Below are positions 18,083-27,400 of a stretch of DNA of 61,773 bases, in pieces. Numbering within the stretch: the stretch's first letter is position 1; the number at the start of each line of letters is the position of its first letter. Under the pieces are notes generated by a model, which made no database searches, was not told where the DNA came from, and worked only from the letters and a program-made list of their open reading frames with translations. Source of the DNA: CAZAEL01 sp964484135 (GTDB taxonomy: Bacteria; Elusimicrobiota; Elusimicrobia; FEN-1173); NCBI GenBank assembly GCA_964484135.1, contig CAZAEL010000008.1:1-61773 (forward strand), written 5' to 3'. Position numbers and translations under genes: made by a program.

Positions 18083-18700
18083 TTACTTATATTTGACGGA
18101 GCACCCGTAGGGCTGGGTGGACGGCTCGCTGACCGGCTTGCCGGCCATGGCCTCCTCCAGCGCCTGCCGCACGTAATTCTTGGCCCGCACCACGTCGCCC
18201 TTTTCCGTGCTGGGCTTGTCATCGATGGCCCCTTTGTAGATCAAAACCCCCTGGGGGTCCACCACGAACATGTGGGGCGTGGTCTTGGCCCCGTACAGCT
18301 TGCCGGTCTTCCCGTCCGGGTCCAGCAGGACCGCGGTGGCGGCCACGGCCTTCTCCCGGTTGATCCTCTGCCACTCCTGCGGCGCGTAGAACCCCTGCTT
18401 CCCCTCCGCCGAAGAGCAGACGGACAGCCACACCACGCCCTTGTCCGCGATCTCCTTCTGCAGGGCCTGCATGTTGCCCGTGTCGTAATGCTTCTTCACG
18501 AAGGGGCACCCGTGGTTGACCCATTCCAGGACCACGTACTTCCCCTTGTAATCCGCCAGGGACCGCTTCTGCCCGGCCGTGTCCGTCAACGAAAAGGCGG
18601 GCGCGGGCTTGCCCACCTCCGGCCCCTTGGCCCGCAAAGAAACGACGGAAAAAGCCGCCAAAGCCACCCCCAAACCCATTGTCCTGATCGCGCTTTTCAT
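18083..18700 (-). CDS. Exported thioredoxin-fold peroxiredoxin-like protein
   Basis: 205 residues with signal peptide (MKSAIRTMGLGVALAAFSVV). The AhpC/TSA-redoxin fold shows PAPAFSLTDTAGQKRSLADYKGK, VVLEWVNHGCPFVKKHYDTG, the cis-Pro region GAKTTPHMFVVDP and GVLIYKGAIDD. The active site has one Cys with CPFVKKH instead of CxxC, typical of the group of periplasmic redoxins annotated only as thioredoxin family. A further Cys lies in PYGCSVKYK at the C-terminus. ATG 18,700 has AGGAGG upstream; an in-frame GTG at 18,733 is less likely. Function in peroxide or thiol stress is inferred from neighbours. Confidence 0.85.
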   Translation of the reverse strand: MKSAIRTMGLGVALAAFSVVSLRAKGPEVGKPAPAFSLTDTAGQKRSLADYKGKYVVLEWVNHGCPFVKKHYDTGNMQALQKEIADKGVVWLSVCSSAEGKQGFYAPQEWQRINREKAVAATAVLLDPDGKTGKLYGAKTTPHMFVVDPQGVLIYKGAIDDKPSTEKGDVVRAKNYVRQALEEAMAGKPVSEPSTQPYGCSVKYK

Positions 18701-18799
18701 GGGAGAACGAAACCTCCTGTGCCGTGGTTTCACGTCCCTTCCATTTTAGCTTTTGCGCGCGCCCCTGGCCAGCACCCCGGCCCATAAGTCCATAATATA

Positions 18800-18828
18800 T
18801 TGACAAAGTCCATTTTTGGACTTATAAT
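18800..18828 (+). promoter_or_regulatory. Consensus sigma-70 promoter of the Xre-RES module
   Basis: TTGACA (18,800-18,805), 17-bp spacer, TATAAT (18,823-18,828): both hexamers are perfect. Such a strong promoter needs repression, consistent with the operator within its spacer. Confidence 0.85.
18806..18823 (+). promoter_or_regulatory. Operator inside the promoter spacer of the toxin-antitoxin pair
   Basis: AAGTCC-N6-GGACTT is a perfect inverted repeat filling the promoter spacer. A further ATAAGTCC at 18,784-18,791 also pairs with GGACTTAT at 18,818-18,825, giving three half-sites. Most likely the binding site for the Xre-type antitoxin. Confidence 0.65.
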
Positions 18829-18854
18829 GAGGGGAGACCGAGAGGAGGGATTCA

Positions 18855-19259
18855 ATGAAAACCGCCCACGCCCCGGACAAAGCCGCCGACCCCAAGACCC
18901 TGTCGGGCCCGGCCCTGCGCACGTTCTTTCAGATCGCCAAGCGATGGGGGCTCAACGTGGAAGAACAGATGAAACTGCTGGGCCTGGAGGCCCGGTCCAC
19001 CTTCTTCAAATGGAAAAAGGACCTGGACGGCCACCTCCCCCCCGACACCCTGGAGCGCATCTCCTACGTGCTGGGGATCTACAAAGCCCTCCAAATCCTC
19101 CTGCCCGACCAGGAAGCCGCCGACACCTGGGTGAGGCGGCCCAATGACGCCCCCCTCTTCGAAGGCCGGCCCGCCCTGCAACGCCTCCTCAAAGGCAAGG
19201 TCAGCGATTTGTACGTGGTGCGGCAGTACCTGGACGCCCAGCGCGGCGGCTGGGCTTAA
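18855..19259 (+). CDS. Xre/MbcA/ParS-type antitoxin of the RES system
   Basis: 134 residues. The N-terminal part is a helix-turn-helix of the Xre type (LRTFFQIAKRWGLNVEEQMKLLG; STFFKWKKDLDG; LPPDTLERISYVLGIYKAL) and the C-terminal part is the MbcA/ParS toxin-binding domain (WVRRPNDAPLFEGRPALQRLLKG; DLYVVRQYLDAQRGGW). This antitoxin should neutralise the RES toxin downstream and repress the promoter. GAGAGGAGGG precedes the ATG. Translation does not overlap the toxin gene; a 73-base gap lies between them. Confidence 0.9.
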   Translation: MKTAHAPDKAADPKTLSGPALRTFFQIAKRWGLNVEEQMKLLGLEARSTFFKWKKDLDGHLPPDTLERISYVLGIYKALQILLPDQEAADTWVRRPNDAPLFEGRPALQRLLKGKVSDLYVVRQYLDAQRGGWA

Positions 19260-19332
19260 ACCGGCCTCACAAAACCCTCCCCCTCCCTACGGGGAAGGAA
19301 TTTAAAAACGAAAAATCCCCCTATCCACGACC

Positions 19333-19998
19333 ATGACTCTCAAATCCATTCCAAGCGCCATCCCCCTCCGCCGCGTCCTCTGGAAACCCTGCTGGCGCAT
19401 CATCCCCTCCCACTACCCCACCAAGAACGTCTTTGAACGGGTGGCCGCGCCCAAGGACCTGGACGCGGTCCAGCGCCTGGAACAAATGACCGGCGGCCGC
19501 CCCGTGGAAGGCGAAAAAACCGACTACGTCGCCGCGGCCTTCGCGTACCGCAACCCCCTGGGCAGCCGGTTCAGCGACGGCACCTACGGCGTATACTATG
19601 CGGCCCGCACCCTGGCCACCGCCCTCCACGAATCCACGTACCACCGGGAAAAGTTCCTCAAATACACCCACGAAAAACCCATGCGCCTGGGCATGCGCGT
19701 GGTCATCGCCCGGCTGGACGGCCGTTTGCACGACCTCCGCGGCCTGCGCCCCAAAATGCCGGAGGTGTACAGCCCCACCGGGTACCGGGCCTCCCAAACC
19801 CTGGGCCTAAGCCTCAAAAAACAGGGGTCCCACGGCGTGGCGTACGACAGCGTGCGCGACCCCAAGGGCCAATGCGCGGCCGTCTTCGACCCCCGGGCCC
19901 TCAGCCACAGCCGGCAGGAAAGACACCTCACCTATGAATGGAACGGGAAACGGATCGAGCGGATCTACGAACTGCGGGAGTATCTCAGGGCGGAGTGA
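19333..19998 (+). CDS. RES-domain toxin (NAD+-degrading)
   Basis: 221-residue RES protein, an ADP-ribosyltransferase-like fold that depletes NAD+ in characterised systems. Key features: R22 in CWRIIPSHY, the block NPLGSRFSDGTYGVYYAA and E100 in TALHEST, and the later VYSPTGYRASQTLG and HGVAYDSVRD. The length fits full RES toxins. Partner antitoxin directly upstream, shared strong promoter. The last 34 bases overlap the 3' end of an opposite-strand gene, which may make expression of the two exclusive. Confidence 0.9.
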   Translation: MTLKSIPSAIPLRRVLWKPCWRIIPSHYPTKNVFERVAAPKDLDAVQRLEQMTGGRPVEGEKTDYVAAAFAYRNPLGSRFSDGTYGVYYAARTLATALHESTYHREKFLKYTHEKPMRLGMRVVIARLDGRLHDLRGLRPKMPEVYSPTGYRASQTLGLSLKKQGSHGVAYDSVRDPKGQCAAVFDPRALSHSRQERHLTYEWNGKRIERIYELREYLRAE

Positions 19999-20462
19999 TG
20001 TTTTTCAACACCAAAATCCAACATGCTGTATCTTTGCCAGCCATCTGGTAAATCCTTGCCGCGGCAAATAAAGAGCGGAATCCCGTCTTTTTTACACAAC
20101 TTCTTCAATAATTCCAGCGAACCCACCTCCGTCTGTGAATAGGCGTCGGGGTGGGTCATGATAACCCAAATGCCATTTTCCTGGATATGCGCTGAAAGCG
20201 TTCTGAAATATTCAATGAGTTCCTTTGGGCTCTGAAATACTGGCCTTTCCGCATACGGTTTTAAATCTCTTGATTGGGAAACAATAAATCCAGACTTAAT
20301 CTTTGGATCTTGAGCCGTGTTTTCTATCCGCCTGGGCAACATATGCACAGATAATCCATCCACTCTTTGTGGTTCCCCAGCTATCCCTATTACAGGAAGA
20401 ATAAGGGTAATACAAAAAAGAAAAACCACCGTCACTGCGGTGGTTTTATTTATTTCCGCCAT
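19965..20462 (-). CDS. Hypothetical exported protein, third gene behind the giant toxin
   Basis: 165 residues from ATG 20,462 (a TTG at 20,477 overlapping the upstream stop as TTGA is an alternative). Signal peptide or anchor: AVTVVFLFCITLILPVIGIAG. The mature part has no family I know; it contains IWVIMTHPDAYSQTEVGSLELLKKLCKKDGIPLF in pieces (HPDAYSQTEVG, LELLKKLCKK) and resembles a small Rossmann-like or receptor-like alpha/beta domain. AT-rich like its two neighbours and apparently co-transcribed with them and the giant gene. Possible immunity or accessory factor. Confidence 0.65.
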   Translation of the reverse strand: MAEINKTTAVTVVFLFCITLILPVIGIAGEPQRVDGLSVHMLPRRIENTAQDPKIKSGFIVSQSRDLKPYAERPVFQSPKELIEYFRTLSAHIQENGIWVIMTHPDAYSQTEVGSLELLKKLCKKDGIPLFICRGKDLPDGWQRYSMLDFGVEKHHSALRYSRSS

Positions 20463-20473
20463 CACGATCGTTT

Positions 20474-21055
20474 TCAATTAGTTGCTGGGGCCGGCACTGA
20501 ATTAATCCCACCAACCGCTTGAACATATTTTGGGTCAAATTTGGGCACATTCGGATATGCTGCCCCTTCTGCCAGCCAAGTTGGGTCAACTTCTAAACTC
20601 TGAAATTGCCCAGAACTTGAAACGATTGCGATAAAGTGGATCGAAGCCATCTCAAAAGATTCAGATCGTATTGTTTTAGTAATCTTAAAGGTGCTTCCGG
20701 CAGGTAGAACGCCAACTATATAAATACCTCCGTCATCATAAGGGAAACTTTTCGGTAAATCTGATGGAATTCCTGGCGAACCGGGAAGGCCTAGATACAG
20801 TCCTTTTTGGCTACGATTCTCCTTAAATACGACCACGTCAAGATTAGTCTGAAATTCGCGTCCGAGCATTTCTTTGTAGCCTGGTTCTTGGCTGACATCG
20901 GTAATCTTATGAGTGGCACAAGCGCCCGAAATAAACCCAACAACAATTAAAATTGGCGCTGACAATCTATGCTTAATTGAAAATCGTAGAAACTTAATTT
21001 GCGGTTTTTGGATATGAAATTTGCTCAACGTATTTAGGATCAAATTTAGGCACAT
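20474..21055 (-). CDS. Lipoprotein paralog 2, candidate immunity protein
   Basis: Up to 193 residues; the start is uncertain because the open frame overlaps the upstream gene by 62 bp. A TTG at 20,965 would give the shorter signal LSAPILIVVGFISGAC. The Cys in GACATHK is a probable lipidation site. The mature domain, about 140 residues, is clearly homologous to the preceding gene: TDVSQEPGY, GREF, FPYDDGGIYIVGVLPAGSTFKI, LEVDPTWLAEGAAYPNVPKFDPKYV. AT-rich. In phospholipase-type effector systems periplasmic or lipoprotein immunity proteins are encoded directly downstream of the toxin, often in duplicate; this is the basis of the immunity proposal. Confidence 0.75.
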   Translation of the reverse strand: MCLNLILNTLSKFHIQKPQIKFLRFSIKHRLSAPILIVVGFISGACATHKITDVSQEPGYKEMLGREFQTNLDVVVFKENRSQKGLYLGLPGSPGIPSDLPKSFPYDDGGIYIVGVLPAGSTFKITKTIRSESFEMASIHFIAIVSSSGQFQSLEVDPTWLAEGAAYPNVPKFDPKYVQAVGGINSVPAPATN

Positions 21056-21482
21056 TTGGATACGTCACTGTTTCCGCCAGCCAGGTTGGATCTACTTCTA
21101 TCCCCTGGAAGGGGCCAGAACTCGTGATTATGGCTTTGTATCGAACATACGATTGCTCAACAGACTGACGATAGATCACCTTTTCTACACGAAATGTACT
21201 TCCCATCGGCAGAATACCTAGCACATAAACGCCATGGTAATCAAAGGGGAGGGTTTCTGGAATCTCCTCTTTCCGGGGTAACATGGTTTTTCCCGGCTCA
21301 TCCAAATGAATTTCTTTATCCGTTTTCCTCGTTTTGAAAATAATTTTCTCCTGAAGTACCCGGAATTCCTTACCAATGATGTCTCGATATCCGGCCTCTT
21401 GGCTTACATCGGTTACCTTATCTATGACTGCCGTACAACCAAAAAGACTCGCCAGCAGAAATATGGAAAGCAGTCGTCTCAT
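20994..21482 (-). CDS. Lipoprotein paralog 1, coupled to the giant toxin gene
   Basis: 162 residues from ATG 21,482. Signal MRRLLSIFLLASLFGC with a lipobox-like LFGC. Mature domain shares with the next gene TDVSQEAGY, GKEF, LPFDYHGVYVLGILPMGSTFRV and VDPTWLAETVTYPNVPKFDPKYV; the pair is a tandem duplication that has diverged strongly in the middle. The ATG overlaps the stop codon of the giant gene (ATGA), so translation is coupled, as expected for a cognate immunity protein. Family not known to me. Low GC compared with genes outside the locus. Confidence 0.8.
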   Translation of the reverse strand: MRRLLSIFLLASLFGCTAVIDKVTDVSQEAGYRDIIGKEFRVLQEKIIFKTRKTDKEIHLDEPGKTMLPRKEEIPETLPFDYHGVYVLGILPMGSTFRVEKVIYRQSVEQSYVRYKAIITSSGPFQGIEVDPTWLAETVTYPNVPKFDPKYVEQISYPKTAN

Positions 21483-24400
21483 TTTACTAGCCTTTTCTCT
21501 CGACCCCAAATAGCGACCTCATCTGCATAGTGGTCCTCAAACTGGTGCTCCCAAAAATCTTTCTTGGTCGAATTGGCTGTCTTCCACGATACACTGACCT
21601 TCCGTGGCCATTCTCTTGGATTTAACCAGCCTGAAATACGCCATTCATTCCCTAAAGATGGTACCAAATCCCCAGCGTTTCGTACATTCGCCGCATCCGC
21701 CAAACCCATGGTTTTTGCGTCAATGTATTTTTGCGCCCCCAGTCCAAGGTAATGAATCTTGCTTCGCTCTTCCGAGGTTAAAAGGTCCAGTGCTGCACGA
21801 AATACTGCGCTCCCCTGACTATGGGCCACCGCGTAAACTTCACCCTTTTGGCTAATGCCTTCCCGGAGTGCAGCCGCTGCCTGGATCGCTGGTGCATCCA
21901 CAGAACCCAGATATTCGTATGCAAAAACCTGAAGGAAGTCTCCCAAACCGGCTCCATGGACTTCATTTACGACCAAGGCCGACTCTGATACCCCCAAAGA
22001 TTTATTGATAGTGGCGTTCATGGAACGAGCGCCATCTAAGGTTGTACGAACCCCATTTATCGTCACAATTGCCGCTCCATTTAAATCAAAACGCGGAGGG
22101 ACCGCCCTATCCCATGCATCACCGCTTAGCAAACTCGCCAGCATGCCGACCAATAGCTTTTGCTGGGTTATGGGGTCCTGCCGCTTGATTTCAGCCCAGG
22201 CGGCTCCGACATTCCGGCTATAAGTCCGGGAAGCATCCTGTACAGCCTCGATCCTTTGCTTTCCCCACTCTAAGAACTTGTTAACCACCCCTTGGGGTTC
22301 CTGTCTTTTGGCAACCCCAGGTTCCGGTTGTTTATTAGTCTGAATTTCATCGGGTTGGGTTGACGGGGAGAGACTTTCTCCCAACTTCGTTGTGGCCGGG
22401 GTTGGAACAACAGATTGGGTCAGCGGCTGATTGCTTGAGGCGGGTGGCGCTTGGGGGGCGGCGGAGGCCAGGAGCGTGGGCTGATTGGCTTGGGTGCGGT
22501 CATCCTCTTGGCCGGGCTGGCTGGGCGTCACGGCCGCCGGGGCGAGGGCCACGGCGCCGGCGACCGCTTTAAGCGCGGTGGAAACCTTGGCGAAATCCCC
22601 TTTTCTTTCCACAAACCCCACAAATTCCCCGTTGGATTTGAACCGGGCGGCCCAGGGCACGCCCGCGGACCGCACCTCCAGGAGTTTGCCGAGCTTGGCG
22701 TCCTCCACGGTCACGTTCACGCGCTCCGGGCTCTTCAAGATCCGGCCCACCAGGGCGTCCCCGGCATCGTTGAGTTCCGCGGCGCCCTTTCCACCGGGCA
22801 GGGCCTTTTCCATGGACAACTCGTGCCAGGAGAGCCCCGCCTTGCTGAGGCCCGGCACAGGGCTGGCCAGGTTGGCCTGGCCCCGGAGCTGGATGTCTAT
22901 TTCGCCCAGGGAACCTCTGGTGGACTCTGTCCTGCGGGTGCCTTCAATCCTGGGAAGCGGAGGGAAGAAATGGCGGGAAGCGGGTTTGGGACTGGAGGAG
23001 ACAACGGAAGATGCCGTTAAAGCGGCCTCTTCCGGGACCTTTTTGCCGAGGACTTTTGAAAAATATTCTTTAAGCGCCGTGATGGGCCCGCGCTCCGGGA
23101 CCAGCACGGCCCCGCGTTGGCTGCCCACAAGCTCTTTGACCGCTCCCCATAGGCCGGGAGAAGGCTTTGCAGGGCCTTTTTCAAAACCGCTTTCAATGAT
23201 GTTCAGGGCTTCTTTGAGGAGGGCGTTTTCAACGACGGGTTGGGCGGAAACAGCGGGGTTTTTAGAACCTATGGCCTCTGGCACCCCGCGGCTTGCTTGT
23301 CCTTTTTGGAACAGAGAGCCTACGCCTGTGGGCCAGTCCGTGTCGCTGACGATGATGCTGTATTTTTCTAGCTTTTCCGCTCTTTGATAAGCTTCTCGAG
23401 CTTGACTACGATATCCTCGTACTCTTTGGTCAATTCCTCGTATTCCTTTCTCAAGCTCGAGCACTCTTGTTTGAGTGTCGAGCACTCTTGTTTGAGTGTC
23501 GAGCACTCTTGTTTGAGTGTCGAGCACTCTTGNNNNNNNNNNNNNNNNNNNNNNNNNNNNNNNNNNNNNNNNNNNNNNNNNNNNNNNNNNNNNNNNNNNN
23601 NNNNNNNNNNNNNNNNNNNNNNNNNNNNNNNNTCGAGCACTCTTGTTTGAGTGTCGAGCACTCTTGTTTGAGTGTCGAGCACTCTTGTTCTGCCTGCCCG
23701 AGCGCGTTGTAAAAGTATTCCAAGATCTTCGACTTCGGCCAGTTGACTATTTCCTCCGGTGTTGGCTCTGCCATGCAGGTCTCCTTTTATGAGATTCTCC
23801 AGCAGACGGGGATCAGTGGGTTGTTTGCCGTCCCCCAATGCTTTATACAATTTTCCGTTGACCTCGATCATCCCTTCCGGCGTCTTTGTCTCCAACTTGG
23901 CGTATAGCCGCCCGCCGTGTTCCACTTTTCCGGCGGGAGGGGAGGCAGGCGCTTCTTCAAAGATTGGTTTCATTTTGGCCGATTGGAGGTCCGTTTCCAT
24001 GTTGCGGGCGCGGGCGGCTTCCATATTCGCCATTTCATTTAATTGATCGCCCTGCCGTCGCGCGTTGGCGGCCATGCGCTTCAAGATCATTCCGCCCCCG
24101 ATGGCGCCCACGGCAAAGCCGATTTCTTTGGCATCTTCAATATCTTGTTTGTCCCATCCCATTTTCTTGCCGCCATAAACCGCCGCCGCGTCTATGGCCA
24201 GGGTCAAGCCGCCCATGACGCCCAGGGCCTGGGCGAATTGTTTCCCGCCCTCCATCTTTACGCCCCAGGCGGCCTTGGCGCCCATGTCGCCCGCTTTTGT
24301 GACGGCTCCCGACGCCCCGGCCATGAAAGCGAGAGAAGATGCCAACCCTGCCGCGCTCCCCAGCCATTCCGCCTGCTCTTGCTCCAGCCCCATGGCCAGG

Positions 24401-27400
24401 CCGCCGCGAGCGGCTCCTTCACCCACGGCCATCCCCGTGAGGCCGGCGAACCGGATCGAGGGTTGGGCCCAGGTCATGATCTCCAACCCTGATTTGACCA
24501 TGAGTCCCAGGCCCACGGTCGTCCATCGTTTCCAGGCCGGAGCATCATAGAGTTTTTCGCTTTTTTCATAGCCCCATTGGGCGATTTTGTAGGGATTGAA
24601 AAGGTTCGCTATCTTGGCGTCCCTGTCGCCGCCGTATTCAAGGGCATCCAGGTCTTCTGTGAAATCCACGCCTTTGGCCAGGCCCAAGCTGGCCATGTCG
24701 CTCAGGCGGTCCGCGTTCTCCGCAAAAGATATGGGCGCCAAGACTTGCAGGGGGTTTAGGGGAGTGAGCGCAAGCATGATGTTGGCGGACGCCTTCTTGG
24801 CACCCATTCCCGACGATCCCAGTATCCCCTCCATGATCTTTTCCTGCAACTTCAATAGACCCGTGGCCAAACCGCGCTCTGCGGGGAGCGGGATGGCGTT
24901 TCTCGCCTCACGCGCGGCCAGCGCTTCATCGAGAGGCCGGCTGGCGATCTTTCCCGCCCATGTGGCCTTTTGATGTAACACATCCTCGGCTTCCTGGAAG
25001 CCGCTTTGGGTCATGTCCCGGAACCCTCTCCGGAGGAGCCCCACCGCCTTGGCCAGGATGAGCTGATCTTCCATGCGGATCATGCCCTTTTCGGTCAGGT
25101 TGCTCTCAATCCGCTTCAATAAGGCCTCTCCGGCCGCCATGCGATCTGCTCCGCGCTCCATGAGGGAAACGCGTTTTTCCATAGGGCCCAAATCCACGCC
25201 GGCTCCATCCCTCATGGCCGCCAGCTCCCAATGTCCGCCTTCGCACTCGGCCGCCCATTTGCGCACCAGCGCCGCGCGGGCCTCTACCGCCTGACGCGTG
25301 CCTTGCAAGCTTTGGAACGCCAAATCCTGGGTCTCTTGTAAGCCCAATGTCGCGTAAGCCGTGGCCAATCGGGTCTCCAGGGTTTTCACCATTTCCCTCT
25401 CCGCCGCCACTCCCAAGGCCGCATCCCGCACACGGCCGGATATTTCTGTAACGCTTTCCATCTTGCCGTTGGAAATCACGAATTGTTCACCGTTTCGCTC
25501 CACCAAAAAGCCACCCACCACGCCGCCCAAGCTTAAGGCCCGCACAAATTGGTATTCCGTGCCATCGGCGCTCTTGAAAGTGCCCGCGCCTCTTACGTAG
25601 GTCAATCCTCCTCCGATGTTTTCCGCCTGGACGCTTTCCGCCAACAGGGTAAGCGTTCCCTCTCCAAGGCCCAATAAATCACCAAACAATTCGTAATGCC
25701 CTTGGCCAGCAGAATCAACCTTCAGAACACCGCCGGGGGTTTCCAAACCTGCGACACGGTCAGCCGCCAGACTCAAATTATCAAGGAACAGACGGCCTTC
25801 TTTGAATGTCAACGTCCCTTCCATGACCCGTTGTCCATTCCACATGCTCCCGGCGGGCAAATATACCTCTCCGTTTTCTCCGAAGACCAGTTGTTCCGAT
25901 TTTGGCAAAAAGATCCCTGTTTCCATTCCATCCACCTGAACGGTGACGTAGCTGAAGTCGTGCCCGGCGAGTTCCGCCCGGAAGTTCCCGAGTTCCCGTT
26001 TCAGTTGTTGGAGGTCGGCGTACCGCATCTTTTTGACGGATTCGGCGCTGATCCCGGCCCGGACCAGGAGGTCGCTGTCTTGGGCCAGTTCCTTCCGCAA
26101 CGCCGCGGTTTGGCCGGTCAGGCTTCCCCACATGTCCTGCAAAGCATTCCCTGCCAGGGTGAAAGGCGAAGTAATGACGGCCCCCAGGGCTCCCATGAAG
26201 GAACCGGTCTGTTTAAATGTCTTTGCGAACCCATTCATCAGCGATCCCACCGCGGCGCCGGCCAAGGCGGCTGTTTGGCCGGTCATGATGGTTTGGCGCA
26301 GGGCGGCGTCTTCGTCGCCAGGGGCTTCTTTTCTGTCCAGCCGCTGGATCTCGTTCAAGGCCAGGCGGTTGGCCGCGGATTGGGCCATTTGTCCGGAATC
26401 GAACCCGCCTTCCTGGTTCGTCGCTCCTTTCAAACCGCTGCCCAGGATAATGAAGGTCTTGCGGAGTTTGGCGTTGGTCGTGACTTCGGCGTTGCCGCCG
26501 ATCTGGATGATGGCTTCCCCCGCCCCGGCCAAGACCACCTGCATGAGGCCGCCTTTCGATTCCCCGCCGCCGGACCCGCTCAAAAAGGAACTGGCCAAAG
26601 CCAGGGCTCCGGCTTGATAGACGGTGCGATTGTCCGCGCCCGCGGCCTTGGCAATGCCCATTTGTATGACCGCGTTGGTCAGCGCGTACCCACCAGGGCT
26701 GTTCATAATGACTTGGGCGGTTTTCCCAAACTTTCCAGCCTGGGCGGCCCCGCCGACGCCTGCCATGGCCACGCCGGCAACACCGCTGTAAAAGGAATAA
26801 ACCCGTTGTTTTGCGCCTTCCCGGTCCCTTTCCCGGCCTCCGACCTGAAGGTCGTGGGTGCTGATGCCGGTGCGGGCGGTTTGGTACAGGGCCGTGGCCG
26901 AGGCGAGCATGGCCGCGGCCAGGACTTGGGCGCCGGGGACAATGGCCAGGGCCACGGAAGCCACCACCGCTCCCACGGCCACCACAATGTCCGCGGCCTG
27001 GAGGGTCCGGTCGCCCCAGTTTTTGCCTTTGACCTTGGAGGATTGCGCAATGACCTCCGTCCGCGTGCGGGCTTCGTCCAACGAGCCGTCCGCTTTGTAA
27101 ACATAGGAGGTGCTGGTATGGCTGTGGTTTTGGACGTATTTGCCGCCCAGCAAATGACCCCGCCCCGAAGCCAAAATGGACCCCGGGAGTAGACCGCCGC
27201 CAGCGATGGAAGCCACGGCCAGGCGGGCCAGGAAGCTGCCGCGTTTTTTGGGCAGGTGGATCTTGCTGTCCGTGACGGTGTCCACGTCTTTGGCCCGGCC
27301 CATGTCATCGAAACTTTTGACGATGCGGGTCTGCCAGGTTTCGGCCCGGGCCCCGTGGCTGTAGCTGCGAGACTGGGTTTGGACCTGCCGGCCGAAGCCG

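Noticed and set aside
23459..23691. Repeat array as a CRISPR
   Set aside because: The 21-bp units are contiguous without spacers and lie inside coding sequence.
26703..27308. Alternative minus-strand frame rich in Trp and Pro inside the giant gene
   Set aside because: Out-of-frame shadow; the giant frame has clear protein-like sequence here.
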